Source: Verrucomicrobiota bacterium
GTDB taxonomy: Bacteria > Verrucomicrobiota > Verrucomicrobiia > Opitutales > Opitutaceae
NCBI GenBank assembly: GCA_023430825.1
Contig: JAEYYL010000340.1
Location: 1-44,125 of the forward strand
Direction of reading: 5' to 3'
DNA length: 44,125 bases
Under the pieces are notes generated by a model. That model was not told the DNA's origin, did no database searches, and saw nothing but the letters and a program-made list of their open reading frames with translations. How positions within the stretch are numbered: the first letter of the stretch is position 1; each line of letters opens with the position of its first letter. A program made the position numbers and the translations under genes. Of this stretch, positions 27,147-34,321 are shown in pieces.

Positions 27147-27658
27147 CGGTGCCCCTCCGCCTCGGTCAAAACCGGCGCACACGTCCACGGATCGATCGCG
27201 ATCGTCTGCGCCGGGCCCGTCGTGCGAAACTGGATACGAAACGGCGTGCACGTGCCGTCGGCATGGAAGGTGACGAACGGAAGGGATTCCGTTTCGACGA
27301 GCTGACCGCCGATCAACAAGGCGCCGTTGGCCGATCGCGCGGGGAGCAGATTGATCGCCAGCTCACGGGGCGCGCCGGGCACCGGAAAGGCTTTGGGACC
27401 CAAGCCGGCGTCGACGACGAACGCCTTTTCGCGGTCATCGAAACGCAGGCGTGTCGCCGCGCCGGATTCCAGCGCCGTGCGGCGCGCATCGCCCGCCGCC
27501 TGCCAGAAAACCTCCGCCGGCGTGGTCGCCCGGCCGTCGAGCAGGTGACTGGCGCCCGTCACCATCGCGGCACTCAGCAGCCCGAGCAATGCGATCGCCA
27601 CGAGAATCTCGAGCAGCGTGAACGCAGCGCGCAAACGTGGGCCGCCCGGGACCGCCAT
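27143..27658 (-). CDS. gspH: Type II secretion pseudopilin GspH
   Basis: A 171-aa minor pseudopilin. Leader of about ten residues, then LRAAFTLLEILVAIALLGLL with Glu5. The body shows the GspH-type short beta region (TRLRFDDREKAFVVDAG, VTFHADGTCTPFRIQF), with two Cys that could pair. Lies 4 bases downstream of gspG and overlaps gspI by 4. Confidence 0.85.
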   Translation of the reverse strand: MAVPGGPRLRAAFTLLEILVAIALLGLLSAAMVTGASHLLDGRATTPAEVFWQAAGDARRTALESGAATRLRFDDREKAFVVDAGLGPKAFPVPGAPRELAINLLPARSANGALLIGGQLVETESLPFVTFHADGTCTPFRIQFRTTGPAQTIAIDPWTCAPVLTEAEGHR

Positions 27659-27662
27659 CCGC

Positions 27663-28121
27663 CTATTTCTCCTCCGCCCAATTGCCGATGTCGTCCGCCG
27701 TGCCTTCCACCCGGTCGGGCCCCTTGGAAAACACATCGTAGCCGCCTTTGTTTTTCGTGCCGGGATAACGGTAGCCGTAAGGCTCCTTCCACGGGTCGAG
27801 GGGCAGTTTCCCCTCGGCGAGATAAGGCCCGCGCCACGAATCGCCGCGGCTCGAGGGCGCCGAGATCAGCGCCTGCAATCCTTCCGCGGTGCTCGGGTAG
27901 TCGCCCATGTGGATGCGATAACTGGTGAGCGGCAGCTTGATGGATTCGCTGACGAAGAGCTTGGCGGTCGTGCCCGACGCATCGCCCAGGACCTTGTCGA
28001 GATTGGTGACGGCCAAGCCCACGAGCAGGCCGAGGATCGCCAGCGCGATCATGATTTCGAGGAGCGTGAAGGCACGCCGAAGCGTGCGGCGGGAGCGAAG
28101 GAGGGGGCGGGAACGGAGCAT
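27663..28121 (-). CDS. gspG: Type II secretion major pseudopilin GspG
   Basis: The main pseudopilus subunit, 152 aa. Arg-rich leader, then LRRAFTLLEIMIALAILGLL. The C-terminal domain has the calcium-site pattern of GspG: LPLDPWKEPYGYRYPG, then YDVFSKGPDRVEGTADDIGNW. First gene of the minus-strand group G-H-I-J-K-L-M. The ATG at 28121 gives a 16-residue leader; the next in-frame start upstream adds another 16 and is less likely. Confidence 0.95.
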   Translation of the reverse strand: MLRSRPLLRSRRTLRRAFTLLEIMIALAILGLLVGLAVTNLDKVLGDASGTTAKLFVSESIKLPLTSYRIHMGDYPSTAEGLQALISAPSSRGDSWRGPYLAEGKLPLDPWKEPYGYRYPGTKNKGGYDVFSKGPDRVEGTADDIGNWAEEK

Positions 28122-28204
28122 GACAGCAACAGATTGGCGCCGGCGGAGCGATTGTCGAGACGCGCGCAATCGGCGATTGTTTCCTCAAAATCCTTCCCGC
28201 CTCC

Positions 28205-28241
28205 GCTGGTGCCCCCCGCCCGGACTTGAACCGGGATGCGC
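28205..28241. repeat. Duplicate of tRNA-Arg 3' half
   Basis: A 37-base copy of the 3' part of the tRNA gene (T-arm, acceptor strand, CCA and two bases beyond) that matches 28519-28554 except for one extra C. It cannot fold as a whole tRNA: no 5' acceptor partner is present and a hairpin replaces the anticodon arm. The spacing between the two copies is 314 bases and encloses the GIY-YIG gene. Confidence 0.9.
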
Positions 28242-28256
28242 CCCGACAAGTCGGGG
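28241..28256 (-). terminator. Hairpin after GIY-YIG gene
   Basis: CCCCGAC, AA, GTCGGGG: a perfect 7-bp stem 4 bases after the stop codon of the GIY-YIG gene. No U-run follows it, so it may stall rather than end transcription, or mark the cassette end. Confidence 0.45.
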
Positions 28257-28260
28257 CTGC

Positions 28261-28515
28261 TCAGCAGTTGCGGGGTTCATTAAGAAACGCGATGGCTTTG
28301 GCAGGATTTTTCCAATCCTCGAGTTTGCGCTCGAGGCACGCCGCTTCGTGCCGCGTCGCCACCTGCCGGCTGGCGATGAGCACCAGTTCCCCCTGCATGC
28401 GCCGCGTAGTCTGGGTGCCACCACGGCGGTGCTGCTCAAGCCGCTTTGTCAGGTCCGAAGTCATCCCGATGTAATGCCGGCCGGCGGTGTCGCGAAGGAT
28501 GTAAACGAAAAACAT
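28261..28515 (-). CDS. GIY-YIG endonuclease-domain protein
   Basis: An 84-aa single-domain GIY-YIG protein. FFVYILRDTAGRHYIGMT gives the GIY (here VYI) and YIG motifs, followed by the catalytic Arg in LTKRLEQH and the Glu in ACLERKLEDW. The ATG at 28513-28515 lies 5 bases after the tRNA CCA end, so the message runs through the tRNA gene and the G-run of the tRNA acceptor arm would be the only Shine-Dalgarno-like sequence. The gene is bounded by two copies of the tRNA 3' half. Host DNA-repair (UvrC-like), homing or mobile function is open. Confidence 0.8.
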   Translation of the reverse strand: MFFVYILRDTAGRHYIGMTSDLTKRLEQHRRGGTQTTRRMQGELVLIASRQVATRHEAACLERKLEDWKNPAKAIAFLNEPRNC

Positions 28516-28520
28516 CAAGC

Positions 28521-28596
28521 TGGTGCCCCCGCCCGGACTTGAACCGGGATGCGCGGTTTAGGAAACCGCTGCTCTATCCAGTTGAGCTACGGGGAC
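28521..28596 (-). tRNA. tRNA-Arg (anticodon CCU)
   Basis: A 76-base cloverleaf on the minus strand. Acceptor GTCCCCG pairs with CGGGGGC. D-arm GCTC/GAGC. Anticodon stem GCGGT/ACCGC around TTCCTAA, anticodon CCT. T-arm CCCGG TTCAAGT CCGGG. CCA is encoded. It reads AGG codons. Its 3' half is duplicated at 28205-28241. Confidence 0.97.
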
Positions 28597-28655
28597 ACGA
28601 CAACCGGCCGAAGATGGACGCATCCCGGGGCGGATTGCATCTCAAAAAATGCAGG

Positions 28656-28684
28656 TTGACACCTCCCGCCCCCAACACTGTGTT
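28656..28684 (+). promoter_or_regulatory. Candidate promoter for rpsR
   Basis: A perfect -35 box TTGACA (28656-28661) and, after 17 bases, a weak -10 TGTGTT (28679-28684), ending about 20 bases before the rpsR ATG. A small inverted repeat TGCAT/ATGCA (28636-28653) precedes it. The -10 match is poor. Confidence 0.4.
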
Positions 28685-28703
28685 GGTCCTCCTTTTTCCC
28701 GAC

Positions 28704-28901
28704 ATGAGCACTTCCGAACAGCCGACGCAGCAGAGCCTCACGCCCGAACAGATTCCGTTCACCACGCCGCAGGTCATGCGAGGCTACGTGACGGACACGG
28801 GCAAGATTCTGCCCCGCAAATACACGCACCTCTCCGCCAAGCAACAGCGAGCGATCACCAAGACCATCAAGCAGTCCCGCAACATGCTCCTCGCCCAGTA
28901 A
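28704..28901 (+). CDS. rpsR: 30S ribosomal protein bS18
   Basis: A 65-aa basic ribosomal protein that contacts bS6 on the small-subunit platform. GKILPRKYTHLSAKQQRAI and TKTIKQSRNMLLAQ match the bS18 core. The N-terminal tail is acidic/Gln-rich and longer than needed. Just before the ATG lies a pyrimidine-rich run (CCTCCTTTTTCCC) and no Shine-Dalgarno sequence. It stands alone, not beside rpsF or rplI. Followed by a strong terminator. Confidence 0.9.
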   Translation: MSTSEQPTQQSLTPEQIPFTTPQVMRGYVTDTGKILPRKYTHLSAKQQRAITKTIKQSRNMLLAQ

Positions 28902-28924
28902 GCGAGGCCCTTGCGAACCCTTTC

Positions 28925-28953
28925 AGGCCGGAGTCCACCACTCCGGCCTTTTT
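28925..28953 (+). terminator. Rho-independent terminator after rpsR
   Basis: Stem AGGCCGGAGT / ACTCCGGCCT with a 5-base loop CCACC, followed by TTTTT. It lies 23 bases after the rpsR stop and just before the Sua5-type start (28964), so that gene needs its own promoter or read-through. Confidence 0.93.
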
Positions 28954-28963
28954 CGTGTCCATC

Positions 28964-29956
28964 ATGCAGCCGCCGGCCTACGCCCGAACCTACCGGGGAA
29001 CGCCCCGCAACCTCGCCCGTCTCGCACGCGCGCTTCGCGAGGGCGAACTCGTCGCCGTGCCGACGGAAACCGTTTACGGCCTCGCCGCTAATGCACTCGA
29101 CGCTCGCGCCTGTCGCCGGATCTTTCGAGCCAAAGGCCGACCGGCCAACGACCCGCTGATCGTCCACCTTCACGCGCTGGAGCAGCTCTCGCTGGTGGCG
29201 GTGCCGAACGACGCCGCGATCGCGCTGGCGCGGGCTTTTTGGCCGGGCCCACTCACGATCGTGCTGCCGAAGCGTGCGGCGATTCCCGACGTCGTGTCGT
29301 CCGGATTGACGAGTGTCGCGGTGCGGATGCCGGCGCATCCGTTGCTGCGCCGTTTGCTAAAGCTTGCCGGCGTGCCAGTGGCCGCTCCAAGCGCGAATCC
29401 TTTCGGCTACGTGAGCCCGACCTCGGCGGCGCACGTCCGGGCGAGCCTGGGCCGCAGGATCGCACACATCCTCGACGGCGGTGCGGCAACGATCGGCGTC
29501 GAGTCCACCATCGTGGACCTGCGTGATCCCAAAAGGCCCCGGGTGCTTCGGCCGGGCGCGGTCACGCGTGAGGATCTGGAACGCGTCCTCGGCCGGCCCA
29601 TCGCCGTGCGTCGGCGCGCCGCGGGCGCTGCCCCCGTCGCGCCAGGGCTGTTGGCGCGTCACTACAGCCCGCGCACGCCCGCGGTGCTGCACGAAGCGCT
29701 TTCTGAACAGGCGGCGGCGCGTTCGCCGAAATCGGAGGCTTGGGTGTTCATTTCGCGCCCCCGAGATTTGCGCGGACCGAACATTTTCTGGCTCGATGAC
29801 CGCGGCGATCTCCGCGGCGCGGCGCGGCGGCTGTTCGCCACGCTCCGGGAAATCGATGCCGGCTCGTTCTCGCGTCTTCACCTCGAGCGCGCGCGCGGCG
29901 GCGGCCTGGCGGAAGCGATCAACGATCGTCTGGCGCGCGCCGCAGCGCGAGGGTGA
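28964..29956 (+). CDS. Sua5-type threonylcarbamoyl-AMP synthase
   Basis: Makes threonylcarbamoyl-AMP from Thr, bicarbonate and ATP for the t6A37 modification of ANN-decoding tRNAs. 330 aa: YrdC domain (about 10-190) with PTETVYGLAANAL, IFRAKGRPANDPLIVH, the SxN motif APSANPFGYVSPTSAAH and VESTIVDLR. It is followed by a Sua5-specific C-terminal domain joined by PGLLARHYSPRTP, so it is the long Sua5 form rather than TsaC. TcdA, acting later on t6A, is coded at 38595. Confidence 0.93.
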   Translation: MQPPAYARTYRGTPRNLARLARALREGELVAVPTETVYGLAANALDARACRRIFRAKGRPANDPLIVHLHALEQLSLVAVPNDAAIALARAFWPGPLTIVLPKRAAIPDVVSSGLTSVAVRMPAHPLLRRLLKLAGVPVAAPSANPFGYVSPTSAAHVRASLGRRIAHILDGGAATIGVESTIVDLRDPKRPRVLRPGAVTREDLERVLGRPIAVRRRAAGAAPVAPGLLARHYSPRTPAVLHEALSEQAAARSPKSEAWVFISRPRDLRGPNIFWLDDRGDLRGAARRLFATLREIDAGSFSRLHLERARGGGLAEAINDRLARAAARG

Positions 29957-29983
29957 GCGCAGGGAAAACACTTCGAACGCCGG

Positions 29984-30005
29984 TGCGCGCGAAAGCGCAG
30001 TTTTT
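29984..30005 (+). terminator. Candidate terminator after Sua5-type gene
   Basis: Short stem TGCGC / GCGCA with a GCGAAA loop, one G, then TTTTT. It lies between the convergent Sua5-type and tyrosine-autokinase genes. Confidence 0.65.
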
Positions 30006-30053
30006 CCCAAAACCCTCCATGAAACGGCGGCGCGCTCCAGGCGCGCGCCTCGT

Positions 30054-32258
30054 TCAGCGCGCGTTCGCCTCGTCGTCTTTCGACATCACGACGTAATAGT
30101 CCTTGTAGGACTTGTCGTAATACTGCGCGTAATAATAGCCGGAGACGGCAAGGTTCAGGCCATTGAGGACCGCGCCGATGCAGGGCACGTTGGCTTCGAG
30201 CAACTTCTTCGCGCTGAACTGCGCAGCCTTCCGGCGGACCTTGTTGAAGAAGATCGTGAAAATCGAACCGTCGACGAGCGGCAAAATGATCAACGCGTCG
30301 CTCACCGCCGCCAACGGCGGGGTATCCACAAACACCCGGTCGTAGCGCTTGCGCAAATCGGAGAGCATCACTTCGAAGGCCTTGCTGTTGAGAATCTGCG
30401 TGGGATTCTTGGCGCGTCCGCCGGCCGGGATGACATCGAGGTTCGCGTGCACGTTCTTAAGCACGACGTCGTCGATCGACGCGGTGCCGGCGCACACATC
30501 GATGACCCCCTTCAGATTCTCGACGCGAAACGATTTGTGAATGTTGGGTTTGCGGAGGTCGCAGTCGATGATCACGACGCGTTCGCCGTGCGCGGCGAAC
30601 GTGAGCGCCAGATTCGTCGTGATGAACGACTTGCCCTCACCTGGCACCGTGCTGGTGACGAGCATGCAGCGGGCGTTTTTGCTGTCGTCCTTCAAGCGCA
30701 GGCTGGAGTGCAGAGTCAGGAACGACTCGGCGACTTGTCGGTCGGCGTTGTTCGCCACGATCTGCGCCTTGTCGGGCTGCTCCATCCGCTTGATCTGAGG
30801 AATGATGCCGACGAGCGGGAGGCCGATCACGCCCTCGATGTCGAAGGAGCTCTTCACCCGGTCGTCGATGAACGCGACGAAGAAAGCGAATGCGAGGCCG
30901 AGGCCCAACCCTCCCACCACGCCCAGCGCGAGATTGAGGGTGACCTTCGGCGAGATGGGTGAACCGCTCGGATGAGCGAGGTCGAGGATGCGGGCGTTCT
31001 GGGTCTCGATCGTGCTGGTCATCGAGGTCTCGCGGGTGCGACCGATGATGCTCTGCAGGATCTGCTCGTTGATCCGGAGGTCTCGCGCCATGTTATCGTA
31101 TTCGACGGCGTAGCGGTCGATCTCGAGCGACTCGGCTTCCTGAGCGGCCAGTTGCGCACGCGTTTCGCGATCGTTGCGCAACGCGGTCTGATACTCGGAC
31201 TCGATCGAGGCCTCGGCGGACCGGAGGGCTTTCTCGAGCTCCCGCTCCGTCTCGCTCGCAGAGTTGATCGCCTGAATCATGCGCGGGTGCTTCTCGCGGA
31301 AACGTTCGCGCAGCTCCGCCATTTCGATCTTCTGGGCGGAAAGCTGCTGCACGAGTTGCGAAATCAACGGCTGCATTGCGATGAACGGCAGCTCCGTGAG
31401 ATCGCCGCCGGCGGCCCGCCGCTCCTGCACCTGCTTGAGCCGGATTTCCGCATCGCTGAGGCGGGCCGTCGTCTGCGTGACCAGCATGTTCAACGCTTTC
31501 AGCTTTTCGGTGACGATATCCTTCCGCTCGTCGAGGGAGACGAGGTTGTTCTTCGCGCGGTAGGCCTGGAGATTGTTGGCGAGTTCATCGACTCGCAGGC
31601 GCTGTTGCTCGACCCTGATCTTCAAGTCCTCCACCGCCTTCATGGATTCCTCGATGCGCACGCGGGCGTTGTAGGCAATGAACTCGTCGACGAAGAGATT
31701 GGCGACCTTCGCCGCCACCACGGGGTCGGGATGCTGGTATTGAATCAGCAGGATGAGCGTGAGGCGTTGCGGGGAGACGCGGCGATTCGCCGCCAGAAGC
31801 CCGCCCACCGAGGGAGGAGCCTCCGCGCCTTCCTTCAGATACGGAGCCAGAAACTGCCGGAGGTCGTCGCCGCGCAACCGGTCGGCAACTTTCTGGATAA
31901 TCACGCCGCTCTCGAGAATCTTGACTTGGGTGTTCAGATCCTCCGCCGAACGAACCTCGTTATCCATCACCGCCTGGACCTGCATGATCATCGGGTCCCG
32001 GCGGAAAATCTGCACCGTCGCCGTCGACTGGTAGATCTTCGGCTGGCTGAGCGTGTAAACCATCGACGACGAGAAGACGACGAGGAAGACCACGACGATA
32101 TACCAGATGCGCTCACGCAGCACGAGGACGTAGTCCTGGAGCGAACGCTGCGCCTGGCTGCCCTCCTGCCCGTAGCCGATCGCCGAATAACCGGCGTAGT
32201 TTCCACCTTGGCTGTAACCGTAGCCCTCGGATGCCTGCTTATTCGGGTCTTGCTCCAT
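30054..32258 (-). CDS. Exopolysaccharide tyrosine autokinase (Wzc/BY-kinase)
   Basis: A 734-aa polysaccharide co-polymerase fused to a bacterial tyrosine kinase. Gly/Tyr-rich N-tail, first membrane helix about 52-72 (IVVVFLVVFSSSMVY), a long periplasmic Wzz domain with coiled coils (about 75-435), second helix about 445-470. The cytoplasmic kinase has Walker A TVPGEGKSF (about 540), Walker A' VVIIDCDLRKP and Walker B VFVDTPPLAAVSD. A C-terminal tyrosine cluster (GYYYAQYYDKSYKDYY, about 710-725) is the usual autophosphorylation site. It pairs with the Wza-like exporter upstream. Confidence 0.95.
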   Translation of the reverse strand: MEQDPNKQASEGYGYSQGGNYAGYSAIGYGQEGSQAQRSLQDYVLVLRERIWYIVVVFLVVFSSSMVYTLSQPKIYQSTATVQIFRRDPMIMQVQAVMDNEVRSAEDLNTQVKILESGVIIQKVADRLRGDDLRQFLAPYLKEGAEAPPSVGGLLAANRRVSPQRLTLILLIQYQHPDPVVAAKVANLFVDEFIAYNARVRIEESMKAVEDLKIRVEQQRLRVDELANNLQAYRAKNNLVSLDERKDIVTEKLKALNMLVTQTTARLSDAEIRLKQVQERRAAGGDLTELPFIAMQPLISQLVQQLSAQKIEMAELRERFREKHPRMIQAINSASETERELEKALRSAEASIESEYQTALRNDRETRAQLAAQEAESLEIDRYAVEYDNMARDLRINEQILQSIIGRTRETSMTSTIETQNARILDLAHPSGSPISPKVTLNLALGVVGGLGLGLAFAFFVAFIDDRVKSSFDIEGVIGLPLVGIIPQIKRMEQPDKAQIVANNADRQVAESFLTLHSSLRLKDDSKNARCMLVTSTVPGEGKSFITTNLALTFAAHGERVVIIDCDLRKPNIHKSFRVENLKGVIDVCAGTASIDDVVLKNVHANLDVIPAGGRAKNPTQILNSKAFEVMLSDLRKRYDRVFVDTPPLAAVSDALIILPLVDGSIFTIFFNKVRRKAAQFSAKKLLEANVPCIGAVLNGLNLAVSGYYYAQYYDKSYKDYYVVMSKDDEANAR

Positions 32259-32273
32259 GAGTGATCGAGATGC

Positions 32274-32873
32274 CTAGAGAATGCGTTCAGGCACGAAGAT
32301 CACGTCATCCTGCACGAGGGGCCATTGCTGGGTCGCGTTGCCTTGGATCAAATCGTCGACGTTGATGACGAACGTGCTGGTCTTGCCTTCGACCTGCCGG
32401 GAGAGCTTCACCCGACGGCGATCCGCCAATCGGCTAAAACCTCCCACTCGCGAAATCGCGTCGAGCAGATTCATGCCCTGCTCCTGCGGAAACATCACCA
32501 CCCCTGGCGAATTGACCGAACCGATCACGTTCACGCTGCGCTTCGCGTATTCGAGCACGAATACGTTCACCTGCGGGTTCACCAAATAATCGCGATCGTA
32601 GAGTTCGCGCACCAACTCCTGCACCTCCCGGACGGTCCGCCCCTTCACTTCGAGAGCGCCGATCAGGGGCAGGACGATTTTATGCTCCTGCGACACCCGC
32701 ACTTCCCGCGTGAGGTCGTCCTGTTGAAAAATCTGGATCCGCAACAAATCGGACGCCTGCAGAATATAGTCCGGCCTCGAGCCGTCCCCCGCTCCTGTCG
32801 GTGAAGCTTCCTGCGCCCATCCCACAGCGGCAGCGAGCGCCGCCACACTCCATTTTATCAAACCTTGAAACAT
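32274..32873 (-). CDS. Polysaccharide export outer-membrane protein (Wza-like)
   Basis: A 199-aa exported protein. Signal peptide (SVAALAAAVGWAQ), Poly_export domain beginning DYILQASDLLRIQIFQQDDL, then one SLBB-type domain with VNVIGSVNSPGVVMFP and GMNLLDAISRVGGFS. No lipobox Cys, and it is shorter than Wza, so the membrane-spanning part may be reduced or supplied by the neighbouring barrel protein. The ATG at 32873 begins the signal; 15 bases separate it from the kinase start. Confidence 0.9.
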   Translation of the reverse strand: MFQGLIKWSVAALAAAVGWAQEASPTGAGDGSRPDYILQASDLLRIQIFQQDDLTREVRVSQEHKIVLPLIGALEVKGRTVREVQELVRELYDRDYLVNPQVNVFVLEYAKRSVNVIGSVNSPGVVMFPQEQGMNLLDAISRVGGFSRLADRRRVKLSRQVEGKTSTFVINVDDLIQGNATQQWPLVQDDVIFVPERIL

Positions 32874-32943
32874 CGGAAAAAAAAGCGGAAGAAGACCGCA
32901 GCGATCTTCTCCCGCAATCCAAGAATGAAGCAAGCTCGGCGAA

Positions 32944-34065
32944 TCAGAACCTGAAGGTAGCCGCCAGACTGATGACCCGGGCATCGAAGTCCGAAGTCGG
33001 AAGATCCGACTTGTTCGACCGCAACGCCAGGCCGGCGGTGACACTCACATTCTGACTGGCCGTGTAGGTCGCGCCGACCTGGCCCTCGTAATAGTCGTCC
33101 GTCCGGGTGTAATAATCGATCGCCCGGTAGCTGACCCCGGCGGTGACCGTCCATTGCTCGGAAATTCGGGAGGAGACCGACGTCCGAACCGCCAGATTCT
33201 TCTGCTGCTGACCCTGCGAGTTCGTATCGAAATCGTTATTCACCCCGAATTGGATGCTCGTCTTCGGGGAGAGCGCATAGCTCAGGCTCGAGTCGATACC
33301 CAGCAGAGACTCATCCGAGCGGCCATCGAATTTCCGCAGGGTGTAACCGACGGCGAAATTACCCGTGAGCTTCGGCGTGAACTCACCCCGCGCACCCACA
33401 TTGAAAAAGTGATCCTTGGTATCCAGGCCGATGCCTTCCCACTTCTGGCGAAAACGGTAACCCAGGCTCATATCCACCTTCGGGGTCATCTCGTAGTAAT
33501 AGTTGAACGGCAGCGTCACCGACTCGGAATCGCTGAACCCACCCCGCTTGAAGTCCGCCCGGTTGTATTGCACCCCACCGGAAATACTCGACTTCTCCGT
33601 CACCGAGACCTCGGCGACGCTACCCAGCTGCGACACATCGCGGCGAATCAGCGCGTCACGCGTGCCGACGACCGGAAGCGTGTCCACCGTGTTCTGGTTC
33701 AGTTCCGAGAAACTCGCATTCACCGAAACCGTGGACTTACCGTCGTCGTAATTCGCGTTGAAGTTCGCCGAACTGAGTTCGTCGTTCAGATCGTCGTGAT
33801 CGGTATAAAGCGTGAAGGCTTCGGTTAGGCTGAACGTCCCCCTCACCACCGAAGAGTTGCCGAACACGAGCTGCACGCCCGGATTCAACTCGAAGATCGT
33901 GTCGCTCTGCTTCGTCGGCGACATGAAGATGTTGTTGTCTTTCCGCACGCCCACCGTGCCGGTGATAAAAATTTCCGCGCTATCGCCAATCGCCAGATAC
34001 GGCGTGGCATGGGAGGTAGTGGCGACCATTGCGCCGGCAACCAATAAACAGGTGATATTCTTCAT
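32944..34065 (-). CDS. Outer-membrane beta-barrel protein of the EPS locus
   Basis: A 373-aa exported barrel. Signal peptide MKNITCLLVAGAMVATTSHA, then alternating strands rich in Ser/Thr/Asn, with YYYEMTPKVDMSLGYRFRQ and a terminal aromatic AATFRF. It resembles the barrels (BBP2 type) found in exopolysaccharide clusters, where they may help export. First gene of the set; codons are visibly less GC-rich than elsewhere in the window, a possible sign of transfer. Confidence 0.75.
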   Translation of the reverse strand: MKNITCLLVAGAMVATTSHATPYLAIGDSAEIFITGTVGVRKDNNIFMSPTKQSDTIFELNPGVQLVFGNSSVVRGTFSLTEAFTLYTDHDDLNDELSSANFNANYDDGKSTVSVNASFSELNQNTVDTLPVVGTRDALIRRDVSQLGSVAEVSVTEKSSISGGVQYNRADFKRGGFSDSESVTLPFNYYYEMTPKVDMSLGYRFRQKWEGIGLDTKDHFFNVGARGEFTPKLTGNFAVGYTLRKFDGRSDESLLGIDSSLSYALSPKTSIQFGVNNDFDTNSQGQQQKNLAVRTSVSSRISEQWTVTAGVSYRAIDYYTRTDDYYEGQVGATYTASQNVSVTAGLALRSNKSDLPTSDFDARVISLAATFRF

Positions 34066-34244
34066 CTCGGTGTAGTCGAAGTTGAACGGACAGGATGGAC
34101 AGCGCCTGCCATACCAAGTCACAGCTCGAATCGTGCCTTCGACTCAATGTTCGATGAACAGGATGCGATCTCGACTCGACAGCAGCAGACAAAATCCAAC
34201 CGCTTCTTAAACCACCGCCGAAAGTTCGTTGGCAAGGCCAAACT

Positions 34245-34284
34245 TAGGGGTTAGCCCCCGGTTCACCTAGAGGATTACCCTTGG
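34245..34284 (-). promoter_or_regulatory. Pair of similar dyad sites upstream of EPS locus
   Basis: Two 17-base sites, TAGGGGTTAGCCCCCGG (34245-34261) and TAGAGGATTACCCTTGG (34268-34284), agree at 11 of 17 positions and lie 23 bases apart, about two helical turns. They sit 180-220 bases upstream of the barrel gene start, in a gap that otherwise shows nothing. The first alone is a hairpin (AGGGG-TTAG-CCCCC). Reads as a tandem operator; a LuxR/NarL-type regulator is a guess. Confidence 0.4.
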
Positions 34285-34321
34285 GGAAATCGGCCGGGAC
34301 GAGTGATCCGTGCCCACCTGC

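Noticed and set aside
23201..28121. Type IV pilus locus instead of type II secretion
   Set aside because: The set GspG-H-I-J-K including the long GspK, with the GspG calcium-site sequence, fits secretion; no PilT was found.
28201..28260. Second tRNA gene beside tRNA-Arg
   Set aside because: Only the 3' half is present; there is no 5' acceptor strand or D-arm and a hairpin takes the anticodon place.
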